A stretch of 22,845 nt of DNA from a virus: the IMG/VR virus record IMGVR_UViG_3300006919_000489, positions 1 through 22,845 of that record, one strand, 5' to 3'. Position numbers and translations under genes: made by a program. Below the pieces are notes generated by a model. The model saw only the letters and a list, made by a program, of their open reading frames with translations, was not told the DNA's origin and did no database searches. Of this stretch, positions 1-6,962 are shown one piece after another. The first letter of the stretch is position 1; every line of letters begins with the position of its first letter.

Positions 1-809
1 CCTTTAATCATTTCATTTGTTATTTGATTTCTTGGCAAATGTTTGTTATTGTCTCGCAATGTAACATAAGCATTTCTGTACATACTGTCTGTCTTCATCC
101 TACCTTCATCGATAGAAGAAGCAGATTGTTTTACAGAATCGCCTTTGTCTGCGTCAAACACTTCAGTTCCTTTTTTACCAAACGGTAAGCCTAAACTTTT
201 GCCTACCATTTCGACAGCAGATTTATAATCGGGGTTTTCTCCATCAGTCGTGATAAAGTCATCTCCATTACGAATAGCAAATGTGTCGCCTTCGATTGCG
301 AACATATCCTTGGCTTTCATCAATGTAATAACATTTTCTTTGGCCTCGGGTGTCCAACTGTTGGGCATTTCATTTTGTAGTTTACCAATATGATTGGTTA
401 AAACAAAATCCGTTTTTACACGGTTTAGTTCACTACGCAACTCTTCTACTGTTTGCTCTCTTTTAGCAATAGTAGATTTTAATGCTCCTACATCTAAAGT
501 GTTGACTTCTTCAATATTCGCGGTTTGTAGTTGTTGTACAACATCTTTAACCTGCTTTAAGTCGTCTACATTTAGATCAGTTAGAATACTCTGTTCTACT
601 TCTCTTTTGGCTTTTGCGGCTATTTGGTTAGTGTCGTCTCTTGTGAAAACTCTAACTCCATCCACAAAAAGTTTGCCATCCTTTTGCTCTACTGTAGGTC
701 CTTTCGGTGCTACTTCAGCCTTTGCTTTGGTTGTATCCGCGGCATCAGTGTCTGTTACTGGTTGGATTGTTTCACCTCCAACTGGTGTATCTATGTCCAT
801 CTCCGACAT
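1..809 (-). CDS. Scaffold-like head assembly protein (partial, C-terminus outside window)
   Basis: An open frame without a stop runs from an ATG at 809 to the window edge (269 codons seen). A strong AAGGAG-type site lies just upstream (rc of 816-823). The product begins MSEMDIDTPVGGETIQ, is acidic and rich in Ala, Thr, Lys and Glu, and has a central charged heptad-like helical region (about residues 75-140, e.g. KAKREVEQS, KSTIAKREQTVEELRSEL). It lies directly downstream of the portal gene, with a 48-bp gap, where phages commonly carry the capsid scaffold or protease ahead of the major capsid protein. The scaffold role is inferred from position and the low-complexity, coiled-coil composition; I see no diagnostic catalytic motif. 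The major capsid gene would be expected beyond the left edge. Confidence 0.72.
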   Translation of the reverse strand, partial: MSEMDIDTPVGGETIQPVTDTDAADTTKAKAEVAPKGPTVEQKDGKLFVDGVRVFTRDDTNQIAAKAKREVEQSILTDLNVDDLKQVKDVVQQLQTANIEEVNTLDVGALKSTIAKREQTVEELRSELNRVKTDFVLTNHIGKLQNEMPNSWTPEAKENVITLMKAKDMFAIEGDTFAIRNGDDFITTDGENPDYKSAVEMVGKSLGLPFGKKGTEVFDADKGDSVKQSASSIDEGRMKTDSMYRNAYVTLRDNNKHLPRNQITNEMIK

Positions 810-857
810 TATTACTCTCCTTTTTTAACGATAGAAGTTTAATCGTATGTCAAAATA

Positions 858-2555
858 TTAAACACCATTATCAGTTGTGCTGGAATCCAGTAACTGTTCA
901 AGGCGTTTGCGTATTTTGTCACGCATTTCTTCTACAAATCCTGTGTCTTCTTCATAGTCGACACCATTTTGGCTTTCAAGTGCGGCTTCATAATCATTGT
1001 GATTAGCAAATGGCATATAAACTACGCCATCGTCTGTCTCGTGAGTATGATGCCCACTGCCACCTAACTCCTGTGCTCTGCTTTCTGCCTGCTGAGCAGT
1101 AGGAAAAACTTCTGCTTGGAACATAGTAGCACCTGCGAATAACTGTTGGTATGTGGTAAATGCCGACATCAAACTGTTTATTTCGCCTACTTCGTGCTCT
1201 AATGCTCTTTTGCTGTATTGTCTATTGTAACTTATGCTGAAATCTGCTGGTTTTTGACCTTCTGTCCAGTCAAACCATATATTGAACAGTTTCATTTCAG
1301 CATTTTCCAAGTTTTGTGCCTTTCTACGCACAAATGCTTCTAACTTGCTGTCATACTGTTCCATTTGTTCGCCACTTCTTGCGGCTTTAATGAGTTCATC
1401 GCTTCTTATCATTGCGATTTCAGCCATTTTTGTAATCTTTTGTTCTACAAGTTCTCGGATTTCTGTGATTGCTTGTAGTGGTGGTGCGACAAAGTCGTAA
1501 ACATAAGCAGGTGTCTCGTTACCTATACCTGCTGGGACTCTTACTATACTCCCCGGCTCTGCTCCTATGGCACCATCATTTAGGTTGTCTGTTGTTTCGT
1601 CTACTACTAATGTACCGTGTGCCCCATATGATATAACCGAATAAATCTCTGCCATATCGCCATATATACTTCTTTGGATTTGTGCCAAATCGAAGGATGG
1701 GGTTGCTCCTACGCCGTTATAAATCTTTAGGCCTTGGTAAACTGGCACACAAGGTATATAACCGAGTTCATTATCTTCTACGACTCGGTAAAAGTCCTCT
1801 ATACGCTCTAAGTTGGGACTGTCTACATCGGGGACATAGTCATCTTCCTCCGATGTCCATACTGTTTCTATAGTCTCCGGTGTGATCATCCTATAGACAG
1901 TTTGAGTTTCGTCTTCGTGTAACTTTATGACTAACTTTCGTAACACGAGATCGCCTCTGCTGTTATACCCATAGTGCCAGTTTGTAACATCTAATGGGGT
2001 ATGTATTTTCCATTTTGGAACTGTTGAATCTAATGGCTTTATACAACTTATCCAAACAACTCCAAACAAGAAACTCATTAAATCAACTTCAGCCATAAAG
2101 TTGTTCAAACTGGTTTCTTCTCCATCAACATCTTCTTTGAACTCTAACATCTCTGCTGAGTCACCTAATGTTCTCTGTGGTGGGTTTTTGAATAGTATGC
2201 TGTTGTATTCGCTTGATATAAGTCTTAGGTAGTTTAGATAAGGTGTATTTCTCAGTTTTTCATAATAAAAACTACCATCGTCAACTGGGTCTATGCCGCG
2301 AGTTGCTTCATAACTGCTTCTAACATTCTCTACTTTTGCTTTTAGTTTTTTGACATAACTGCCGTCAGCCGCTGTTTCATAAGTGTTTATGGTTTCGCTG
2401 GGCGTATTCATATCAACGGCGTATGCTTTGAGATATTTGCCATCTCGATATTCGACGCCGCCGTAAAATGCGTTTTTGGTGTGTTCCCAATCTTCGCTGT
2501 ATCGATCATACAGATTATGAACACCCGTGATAAAATCTATGTATGATTCGCTCAA
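858..2555 (-). CDS. Portal protein
   Basis: This 565-residue protein fits the size of phage portal proteins, the dodecameric ring at the capsid vertex through which DNA enters and leaves. Features typical of portals are an early helical segment ending in FKNPPQR (about residues 112-124), a central EDNELGYIPCVPVY segment, the helical SFDLAQIQRSIYGDMAEIYSV stretch, GSIVRVPAG, and a long helix rich in EIRELVEQKITKMAEI, together resembling the DUF4055-type portals. Its place between TerL and a scaffold-like gene agrees. The C-terminus (about residues 490-520) carries a separate His-rich motif, SGHHTHE...VYMPFANHNDYE, which is not part of the canonical portal core. A late-type promoter lies about 37 bp upstream and a CCGGAG ribosome site precedes the ATG. 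Confidence 0.85.
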   Translation of the reverse strand: MSESYIDFITGVHNLYDRYSEDWEHTKNAFYGGVEYRDGKYLKAYAVDMNTPSETINTYETAADGSYVKKLKAKVENVRSSYEATRGIDPVDDGSFYYEKLRNTPYLNYLRLISSEYNSILFKNPPQRTLGDSAEMLEFKEDVDGEETSLNNFMAEVDLMSFLFGVVWISCIKPLDSTVPKWKIHTPLDVTNWHYGYNSRGDLVLRKLVIKLHEDETQTVYRMITPETIETVWTSEEDDYVPDVDSPNLERIEDFYRVVEDNELGYIPCVPVYQGLKIYNGVGATPSFDLAQIQRSIYGDMAEIYSVISYGAHGTLVVDETTDNLNDGAIGAEPGSIVRVPAGIGNETPAYVYDFVAPPLQAITEIRELVEQKITKMAEIAMIRSDELIKAARSGEQMEQYDSKLEAFVRRKAQNLENAEMKLFNIWFDWTEGQKPADFSISYNRQYSKRALEHEVGEINSLMSAFTTYQQLFAGATMFQAEVFPTAQQAESRAQELGGSGHHTHETDDGVVYMPFANHNDYEAALESQNGVDYEEDTGFVEEMRDKIRKRLEQLLDSSTTDNGV

Positions 2556-2591
2556 ATGATTATCTCCGGATCTTTTGTTGTATACAAGTTA

Positions 2592-2599
2592 TATTTATC
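2592..2599 (-). promoter_or_regulatory. Late-type promoter octamer GATAAATA ahead of portal
   Basis: The minus strand reads GATAAATA, followed after four bases (TAAC) by TTGTATACAA, a perfect 10-bp palindrome near the expected start of transcription. It matches the NATAAATA form of T4/cyanophage late promoters and is one of nine copies in the window. It sits back to back with a plus-strand sigma70-type promoter at 2619. Confidence 0.7.
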
Positions 2600-2618
2600 A
2601 AAAACCAGTAAAAAAAGG

Positions 2619-2647
2619 TTGACTATAGGCTGTTTTCTTAGTATAAT
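2619..2647 (+). promoter_or_regulatory. Sigma70-type early promoter, divergent variant
   Basis: TTGACT, a 17-bp spacer and TATAAT, then an ATATGTAAGTTAAAAAT leader and GTAGGAG before the ATG at 2681. It is the most divergent member of the plus-strand promoter family: the second half of the palindrome (TATAGT) is changed to TAAGTT. Confidence 0.85.
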
Positions 2648-2680
2648 ATATGTAAGTTAAAAATATTTAGGTAGGAGTAA

Positions 2681-3055
2681 ATGTTAAAAATAACTAAAAA
2701 GTTCGATTTACAAACAATAAATCGATGTATTCGTAATAGATCATATGTTGGTGTGACTGATTGTAGTGTGCCTTATGTAGAGCATTTACCAAAAGACACA
2801 CTTGCTACTCAAATCATATTCAAAGGTTATACAAACTATTTCCAAAAAAATAAAGACGGTATCGAATATGCCAGTATATTATGGGCCAATAAAGATATCA
2901 ATATTATTAAAAAACAGTTGCTTGGTGTTTATGCTCAAATATGTAAGACAGAGCCTTCATTACAGAAAGCCTGTGTTACTGAACTACAACGACAGTTAGG
3001 TAGATACAGAGAATACAATAATAAAGCAACACAGAGATTACAAACAAGTGTGTAA
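2681..3055 (+). CDS. Hypothetical early protein, 124 aa
   Basis: I do not recognise the family. The ORF has its own sigma70-type promoter and a TAGGAG ribosome site 6 bp before the ATG. The product starts MLKITKKFDLQTINRCIRNR, is basic, has a Tyr/Phe-rich middle (IIFKGYTNYFQKNKDG) and a probably helical C-terminal half ending in RQLGRYREYNNKATQRLQTSV. No signal peptide or membrane segment is visible. The next promoter starts 5 bp after its stop, so it forms a single-gene cassette. Small basic early proteins of this kind often act on host machinery, but nothing here shows a target. Confidence 0.8.
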   Translation: MLKITKKFDLQTINRCIRNRSYVGVTDCSVPYVEHLPKDTLATQIIFKGYTNYFQKNKDGIEYASILWANKDINIIKKQLLGVYAQICKTEPSLQKACVTELQRQLGRYREYNNKATQRLQTSV

Positions 3056-3060
3056 TGTAC

Positions 3061-3088
3061 TTGACATATTATGTAAAGATGCTATACT
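3061..3088 (+). promoter_or_regulatory. Sigma70-type early promoter
   Basis: TTGACA, 16-bp spacer, TATACT, continuing into ATATGTATAGTTAG and an AAGGAG site. ACTATA-TG-TATAGT forms an inverted repeat covering the -10 and the expected start site. Confidence 0.9.
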
Positions 3089-3121
3089 ATATGTATAGTT
3101 AGTTAAAAAAAGGAGTAATAT

Positions 3122-3784
3122 ATGGCTACTAAAAAAGAAATAAAAACTTACGCAAAAGAGCATAAATGTTCTATTCGCGAAGCACAAAGACAGTTAGGTG
3201 AAACACCTACAGGTAATGTCAGTGTAATGACTGATATGGAAGACTTTATATCAAATATCAACGCCGATGCTGTTATGCGTCGTGTAGATTATATGGATTA
3301 CAATCAAGACATTGATTGGAATAAAGTTTGGGGATTTGGAATGTATTACAACAGCAACAAAGATGTTGGTTTTGAAAAAAGTTTTGGATTTTTTGATGAT
3401 CGCGACAGAGTATTAAAATACGGTCCTATTATTCAAAAAGGCACAAAAAAGTTAGCAAAAATGATGGCCGATGACAATGATGCTAAAGGATTTTTGGAAG
3501 GTATAGAGTTTCAAATCGAACAGTATTGGACATTGGCTACTGGCTCACCTATACAACCGGAGAGGCAATATATACAAGACCTTCAAGAAAAGTATAACTT
3601 TAGTGATGAAGTTGGTAAAGAAGTTGCGGGAAGAAGTATAGCACTTAGTTGTAATATATGGTATGCCACTTGTAGAGGTTGGATACGCAATGACAACTAC
3701 AATGGTTTGGTATTTAATCTAAGTAATGCTGATATCCCCACTGAGTCAGTGGTTGATATTAGGTCTAATCTTTCAACATTATAG
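3122..3784 (+). CDS. Hypothetical early protein, 220 aa, with shared N-terminal EI..YA.EH.CS module
   Basis: Not assigned to a family. The first 24 residues (MATKKEIKTYAKEHKCSIRE...) match the start of the neighbouring 3847 product (EI.xYA.EH.CS..EA), a small helical module joined to an otherwise different body. The body is acidic and aromatic-rich (DYMDYNQDIDWNKVWGFGMYYN; FEKSFGFFDDRDRVLKYG) with a later SIALSCNIWYATCRGWIRN stretch; no clear membrane segment or catalytic motif. Its own promoter and an AAGGAG site 7 bp before the ATG support the start. The next promoter begins 1 bp after the stop codon. Confidence 0.85.
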   Translation: MATKKEIKTYAKEHKCSIREAQRQLGETPTGNVSVMTDMEDFISNINADAVMRRVDYMDYNQDIDWNKVWGFGMYYNSNKDVGFEKSFGFFDDRDRVLKYGPIIQKGTKKLAKMMADDNDAKGFLEGIEFQIEQYWTLATGSPIQPERQYIQDLQEKYNFSDEVGKEVAGRSIALSCNIWYATCRGWIRNDNYNGLVFNLSNADIPTESVVDIRSNLSTL

Positions 3785-3785
3785 A

Positions 3786-3814
3786 TTGACAAATAAACAA
3801 TATTTTAGTATAAT
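3786..3814 (+). promoter_or_regulatory. Sigma70-type early promoter
   Basis: TTGACA, 17-bp spacer, TATAAT, then ATATGTATAGTTAAAAATAAGGAG-type leader (3813-3838). It begins immediately after the stop codon of the upstream gene. Confidence 0.9.
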
Positions 3815-3846
3815 ATATGTATAGTTAAAAATAAGGAGAAAAAACT

Positions 3847-4464
3847 ATGGCAACGAGTAGAGAAATAAGAGCATACGCAAATGAACACAACTGTTCAAAT
3901 GCTGAGGCAAAAGCACACTTTATTGAACAAGCAGTTCAAAAAGTAAAAGAAAACTATACCAGTTTTTTAGATGAACAAGATAATAACCAAGACGGCTTTA
4001 GACCCGATGCTGGTATATCAATGGCTATGACAAATGACACAGGCATTGTGATAAATGTCAGTGAGTTTGTTTCTAATGTTTCACAAACAGCAAAACAGTT
4101 CGGCGGCTTTATGTTTCACGAATATGATGACAAAATAGAAATAACCGAAACTGTGGGTCTGTTAAATGATACCGAAAGAGATTATTGTGGCACATTGTGG
4201 TTTAATGACAAAACATTAGATGCTTTTATCACAGAAATAGAAAAAGGTGCCTTCAATATTGAAATGCGTGGCACACCTGCTAAAGAAACTAAAAGTGGTA
4301 ATGGTGAAAACTTTAGACCCATAATCATAGAAGATGTAAAGGTAAAAGGTTGCTACAGTGATGCTGGTAGTGATTTTATGACATTCAGTATGGCAGGTTC
4401 TGTAAGTCACGGAGACTTTGCTAAACAGTTTAGACAAGCAATAAACAACAAGGTAGAAGCATAA
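3847..4464 (+). CDS. Hypothetical early protein, 205 aa, paralogous N-terminus to the 3122 product
   Basis: The product starts MATSREIRAYANEHNCSNAEA and shares this N-terminal module with the preceding gene, but the rest is unrelated by eye. The body includes a mixed alpha/beta region (GIVINVSEFVSNVSQTAKQFGGFMFHEYDDKIEITETVG) and a C-terminal IIIEDVKVKGCYSDAGSDFMTFSMAGSVSHG segment. No membrane segment is seen. A strong AAGGAG site precedes the ATG. Its stop overlaps the ATG of the next gene (TAATG), so the two form a bicistronic unit. Function unknown. Confidence 0.85.
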   Translation: MATSREIRAYANEHNCSNAEAKAHFIEQAVQKVKENYTSFLDEQDNNQDGFRPDAGISMAMTNDTGIVINVSEFVSNVSQTAKQFGGFMFHEYDDKIEITETVGLLNDTERDYCGTLWFNDKTLDAFITEIEKGAFNIEMRGTPAKETKSGNGENFRPIIIEDVKVKGCYSDAGSDFMTFSMAGSVSHGDFAKQFRQAINNKVEA

Positions 4465-4649
4465 TGATAACAGAACTAACACGAGAACAACAAGATTTCG
4501 CAGAAGAAATGGCTGATTGGAGGAAGGCAGAAGTACACATTGAAGCACTAATGCGTTTGTTCATCGGCAACAAAAACATAACTGATAAGCAGAAGGACAA
4601 AGTGTATGAAGCACTTGGTGTAGTAAGTGATTTAAGGAGTGAACTATAA
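4464..4649 (+). CDS. Hypothetical small helical protein, 61 aa
   Basis: The start codon shares one base with the stop of the 205-residue gene upstream (TAATG), which implies translational coupling; GGTAGAAG upstream is a weak ribosome site. The product (MITELTREQQDFAEEMADWRK...) is highly charged and predicted by eye to be almost entirely helical, with no membrane segment. The next promoter begins 2 bp after its stop. Function unknown. Confidence 0.72.
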   Translation: MITELTREQQDFAEEMADWRKAEVHIEALMRLFIGNKNITDKQKDKVYEALGVVSDLRSEL

Positions 4650-4651
4650 GG

Positions 4652-4679
4652 TTGACAAATAATCATTATTTGTTATAAT
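4652..4679 (+). promoter_or_regulatory. Sigma70-type early promoter
   Basis: TTGACA, 16-bp spacer, TATAAT, then ATGTGTATAGTTAGAAAATAAGGAG-like leader. One base in the palindrome core differs from the family (GTGTATAG instead of ATGTATAG). Confidence 0.88.
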
Positions 4680-4709
4680 ATGTGTATAGTTAGAAAATAA
4701 GGAGTATAT

Positions 4710-5117
4710 ATGATAACTTTAGATAAAGAAAAAGACATAGTAAAATCCAGTGTAAAAAACGAGGATTTTACTATAGAACTACAAGCAAAGTTGAATGTGC
4801 TACAACTGTTACAATCGCAGAGTATTATCCAGTTTTTCTTAAATGATCAAACTCAATCATTAAACTTGCTAAACACTATGAGAACAGCCGATTATATTGA
4901 TGATCCAAAATCTGTATTGAAAAGATCTATACTTACTGTAGATTATTTGTATAGACATTTTCGCGATACAGGACTTGTGAAGTTTGACAGCACAGACACT
5001 TATCCTGTAGAAGTATGTTTTGATCACGAACCTACTGTTGAAACACACACAAAGTTTGTAGAAGATGTTCGTGCTATATTTAGAACTTATACATTCATAG
5101 AACAAATAGATGTATAA
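4710..5117 (+). CDS. Hypothetical early protein, 135 aa
   Basis: Own promoter and AAGGAG site 7 bp before the ATG. The product (MITLDKEKDIVKSSVKNEDF...) has a long Leu/Gln-rich helical stretch (ELQAKLNVLQLLQSQSIIQFF) and a C-terminal DHEPTVETHTKFVEDVRAIF segment. No transmembrane segment or known motif is recognised. The 3' end overlaps the next small ORF by 8 bp. Function unknown. Confidence 0.8.
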   Translation: MITLDKEKDIVKSSVKNEDFTIELQAKLNVLQLLQSQSIIQFFLNDQTQSLNLLNTMRTADYIDDPKSVLKRSILTVDYLYRHFRDTGLVKFDSTDTYPVEVCFDHEPTVETHTKFVEDVRAIFRTYTFIEQIDV

Positions 5118-5289
5118 AGTAGTAGCAGAAAAACCACACAGAGTTAGCATACAGTACTGGCGAGATAAAAAGTGTGCTCAAGCATACACTCGTAAGTTAC
5201 AGAACACTTTTGCCAACGAAGAGTTTAGGTTAAAAAAAGTTAGCAAAACACTTGACAAACAGTCAAACGATGCTATACTATGTATATAG
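5110..5289 (+). CDS. Hypothetical basic small protein, 59 aa
   Basis: The short ORF starts with ATG inside the last codons of the preceding gene (8-bp overlap) and ends at TAG 5287-5289. The product (MYKVVAEKPHRVSIQYWRDK...) is strongly basic, with several aromatic residues and a helical AQAYTRKLQNTFANEEFRLKK part. There is no good ribosome site, so expression would depend on coupling to the upstream gene; the same 8-bp ATG/stop overlap recurs at 6564. Its last 13 codons contain the next gene's promoter, which constrains this sequence and could alternatively explain the open frame. The call is therefore moderate. Confidence 0.55.
   Translation: MYKVVAEKPHRVSIQYWRDKKCAQAYTRKLQNTFANEEFRLKKVSKTLDKQSNDAILCI
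5252..5279 (+). promoter_or_regulatory. Sigma70-type early promoter, inside the 59-aa ORF
   Basis: TTGACA, 16-bp spacer, TATACT, then ATGTATATAGTTTTTAATAAGGAG-like leader. The promoter lies wholly within the 3' end of the overlapping small ORF. Confidence 0.88.
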
Positions 5290-5311
5290 TTTTTAATAAG
5301 GAGTAACTAAT

Positions 5312-5752
5312 ATGGCAACATTCAAATACAAACAAGATGGCAAAGACGGTAGTCTTGCCTACCCAGCAGGTATGTATAAAGTGAGTAACAATGACGGTTC
5401 TCCCTTTTTCATACAGATATTAGATGATCTAAGTTCAAAACAGATGGAGACTTATATCAATAACAACTATGCGGATTTCTTAGAAGACTTTCCAAACGGT
5501 GACTTTGTTACTGATCTATACAGATACGCCGACATAGACGATGTTACTGATGTAGCAATGAAACAAGTTACCCGTGCGTTGGCTACTTGGTGGAATCCAG
5601 TATTGTTAGAAAGACCAGTAGATATGGATGAATGGATGGATTGGCACCAAGCAAATGGGCCGGGGAACTATACTTACAGCAAACAAGCATTAGCAAAAGA
5701 ATATAAATCACAAGATGAAGGCGGTCCTCAGTTATTGTTTGACCCAGCATAA
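5312..5752 (+). CDS. Hypothetical acidic early protein, 146 aa
   Basis: Own promoter and AAGGAG site 9 bp before the ATG. The product (MATFKYKQDGKDGSLAYPAG...) is acidic with many aromatic residues (DFLEDFPNGDFVTDLYRYADIDD; TWWNPVLL; MDEWMDWHQANGPG). No membrane segment or recognised motif. A cluster of three hairpins ending in a T-run follows 4 bp after the stop, so it ends the leading block of sigma70-driven cassettes. Function unknown. Confidence 0.82.
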   Translation: MATFKYKQDGKDGSLAYPAGMYKVSNNDGSPFFIQILDDLSSKQMETYINNNYADFLEDFPNGDFVTDLYRYADIDDVTDVAMKQVTRALATWWNPVLLERPVDMDEWMDWHQANGPGNYTYSKQALAKEYKSQDEGGPQLLFDPA

Positions 5753-5756
5753 GTTT

Positions 5757-5850
5757 AGCATTGGTATCAATGCTCATATAGTGTGTGTAAGACTAACACA
5801 CATACTCCTACTATGGTGCGTGTATTTGGATCTATATACGCACCATTTTT
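5757..5850 (+). terminator. Three tandem hairpins, the last a probable intrinsic terminator
   Basis: Three stem-loops follow the stop of the 146-aa gene: AGCATTG/CAATGCT (5757-5774, GTAT loop), TGTGTGT/ACACACA (5782-5802) and an 11-bp stem GGTGCGTGTAT/ATATACGCACC with one G-U pair (5815-5844) followed by ATTTTT. The last has the form of a rho-independent terminator for plus-strand transcripts. The first two could protect the 3' end of the message. Confidence 0.78.
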
Positions 5851-5860
5851 ATGTAAAAGA

Positions 5861-5868
5861 GATAAATA
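5861..5868 (+). promoter_or_regulatory. Late-type promoter octamer GATAAATA on the plus strand
   Basis: GATAAATA, four bases (AGTA), then TGTTGGCAACA, a small hairpin, and AGGAG before the ATG at 5894. It has the same octamer-N4-TGT layout as the minus-strand late promoters and follows directly after a terminator. It is the only plus-strand copy, and suggests that the 5894-7459 genes are expressed with the late class. Confidence 0.65.
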
Positions 5869-5893
5869 AGTATGTTGGCAACAAGGAGAAACA

Positions 5894-6571
5894 ATGAAAA
5901 TACACACAAAATATTTCGGCGACGGCCCAAGACAATCAGTTCCTAAAGATATAGACTTAGTTACACCACATTGTATTGATATACCTAAGTGTTGGGATTA
6001 TGATATGAACAAAAGTTTTACTAAACCTGTTAAACTTATACCATTTAACATTCAAAAAGCACCAAATGGTGTTGATAACTGGGTTTATTTTGATTTAGAC
6101 ACAGAAGATTGGATATATGAATGGTTAAACAGAATAGTGTTAGAGTATCATCACAAAGTAGGCACATTTCCCACAGCATTAGCCAAGTTAGAGCAAACAA
6201 TCAATAAAAAAGGCACATACGATAGATTAAACAGTTTCAATACAGTACTAACTACTTGTAGTGGATTGGTGTTAAACCGCAAAAGAGCAACTGAAATAAA
6301 GTTTACTACCAAACAGTTAGCAGATATAGAAAAAGTGTTTGACATAGCAACTTATGTGTTACGAAACACCAGTGCTAAGAATCATATTACTGGAGAGATT
6401 GAAAAAAGTGTGCTAAACACAAAAGATATTGGCTATCACAGAACTACCAAACTGCCCAATGAAGACATTATGCGTATATACTTTACTAAAAACACAAGAC
6501 TAACTATTGCGGCGGATGGTCAAACATACGACAACACACCGCAAACAATATTATTTGGTTCTAATGCGTAA
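5894..6571 (+). CDS. Hypothetical protein, 225 aa, first gene of a probable late plus-strand operon
   Basis: An AAGGAG site 6 bp upstream supports the ATG. The product (MKIHTKYFGDGPRQSVPKDI...) has no recognised family. It contains an acidic aromatic stretch (WVYFDLDTEDWIYEWLNRIVLEYHHK), a segment KGTYDRLNSFNTVLTTCSGL, and KFTTKQLADIEKVFDIATYVL, which looks helical. No signal peptide or membrane helix. It is preceded by a late-type octamer and not by the sigma70-type promoter of the cassettes to its left, and overlaps the next gene by 8 bp. Confidence 0.8.
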   Translation: MKIHTKYFGDGPRQSVPKDIDLVTPHCIDIPKCWDYDMNKSFTKPVKLIPFNIQKAPNGVDNWVYFDLDTEDWIYEWLNRIVLEYHHKVGTFPTALAKLEQTINKKGTYDRLNSFNTVLTTCSGLVLNRKRATEIKFTTKQLADIEKVFDIATYVLRNTSAKNHITGEIEKSVLNTKDIGYHRTTKLPNEDIMRIYFTKNTRLTIAADGQTYDNTPQTILFGSNA

Positions 6572-6962
6572 AGGTAGCACAAAAATAACATTAGAAGACG
6601 GTAGTAAGATTACTCAGTTTGAACACAAATGGGGGATAGATGCTATAAAGTTAGCCAAGTTAGAAGGCGTAACCCCCGATGCTATTCATATGAGAGTTCA
6701 ACTGTATGGCACACCCTTTCAAAGACGCAAAAAACTCACATTGTGGGAAGAACAGTATGGTAAACCATTGGGTCAAATGGCATTGGAAGAAGGCTTACAC
6801 CCTGTAACACTTGCTAATAAACATTACAGGTTTGGTTCAGTGTTTGCCAAAACAGACCAAAGATTTGCTCGTGGTAAACACACCAAAGTGGATTGGTGGA
6901 ATCAGCCAAGATATAAAAGAATGATAAAATCCACATATTTCACATTAGAAGACATATTATGA
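6564..6962 (+). CDS. Probable small DNA-binding protein with two tandem HTH-like repeats, 132 aa
   Basis: I start the gene at ATG 6564, which overlaps the upstream stop by 8 bp; the frame is open further upstream to a TTG at 6507 and ATG at 6516, but no start has a good ribosome site. The product has an internal duplication with an exact, gap-free offset of 42 residues: residues 23-52 and 65-94 share G24/G66, A31/A73, E34/E76, G35/G77, P38/P80, G49/G91 and F52/F94. The pattern (A..E G[VL].P..[IL]......[YF]G) resembles the small helix-turn-helix modules attached to homing endonucleases. No nuclease motif is present. A basic C-terminus (ARGKHTKVDWWNQPRYKR) follows. DNA binding is inferred. Confidence 0.72.
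   Translation: MRKGSTKITLEDGSKITQFEHKWGIDAIKLAKLEGVTPDAIHMRVQLYGTPFQRRKKLTLWEEQYGKPLGQMALEEGLHPVTLANKHYRFGSVFAKTDQRFARGKHTKVDWWNQPRYKRMIKSTYFTLEDIL

Noticed and set aside
394-828. Plus-strand 144-aa open frame
   Set aside because: It lies antisense to the open minus-strand scaffold-like gene, which has a strong ribosome site and coherent composition; this frame has none.
5715-5897. Plus-strand 60-aa open frame across the hairpin cluster
   Set aside because: It runs through three hairpins and a terminator and lacks a ribosome site; its sequence (Cys/Leu/His-rich) is unlike the neighbouring genes.
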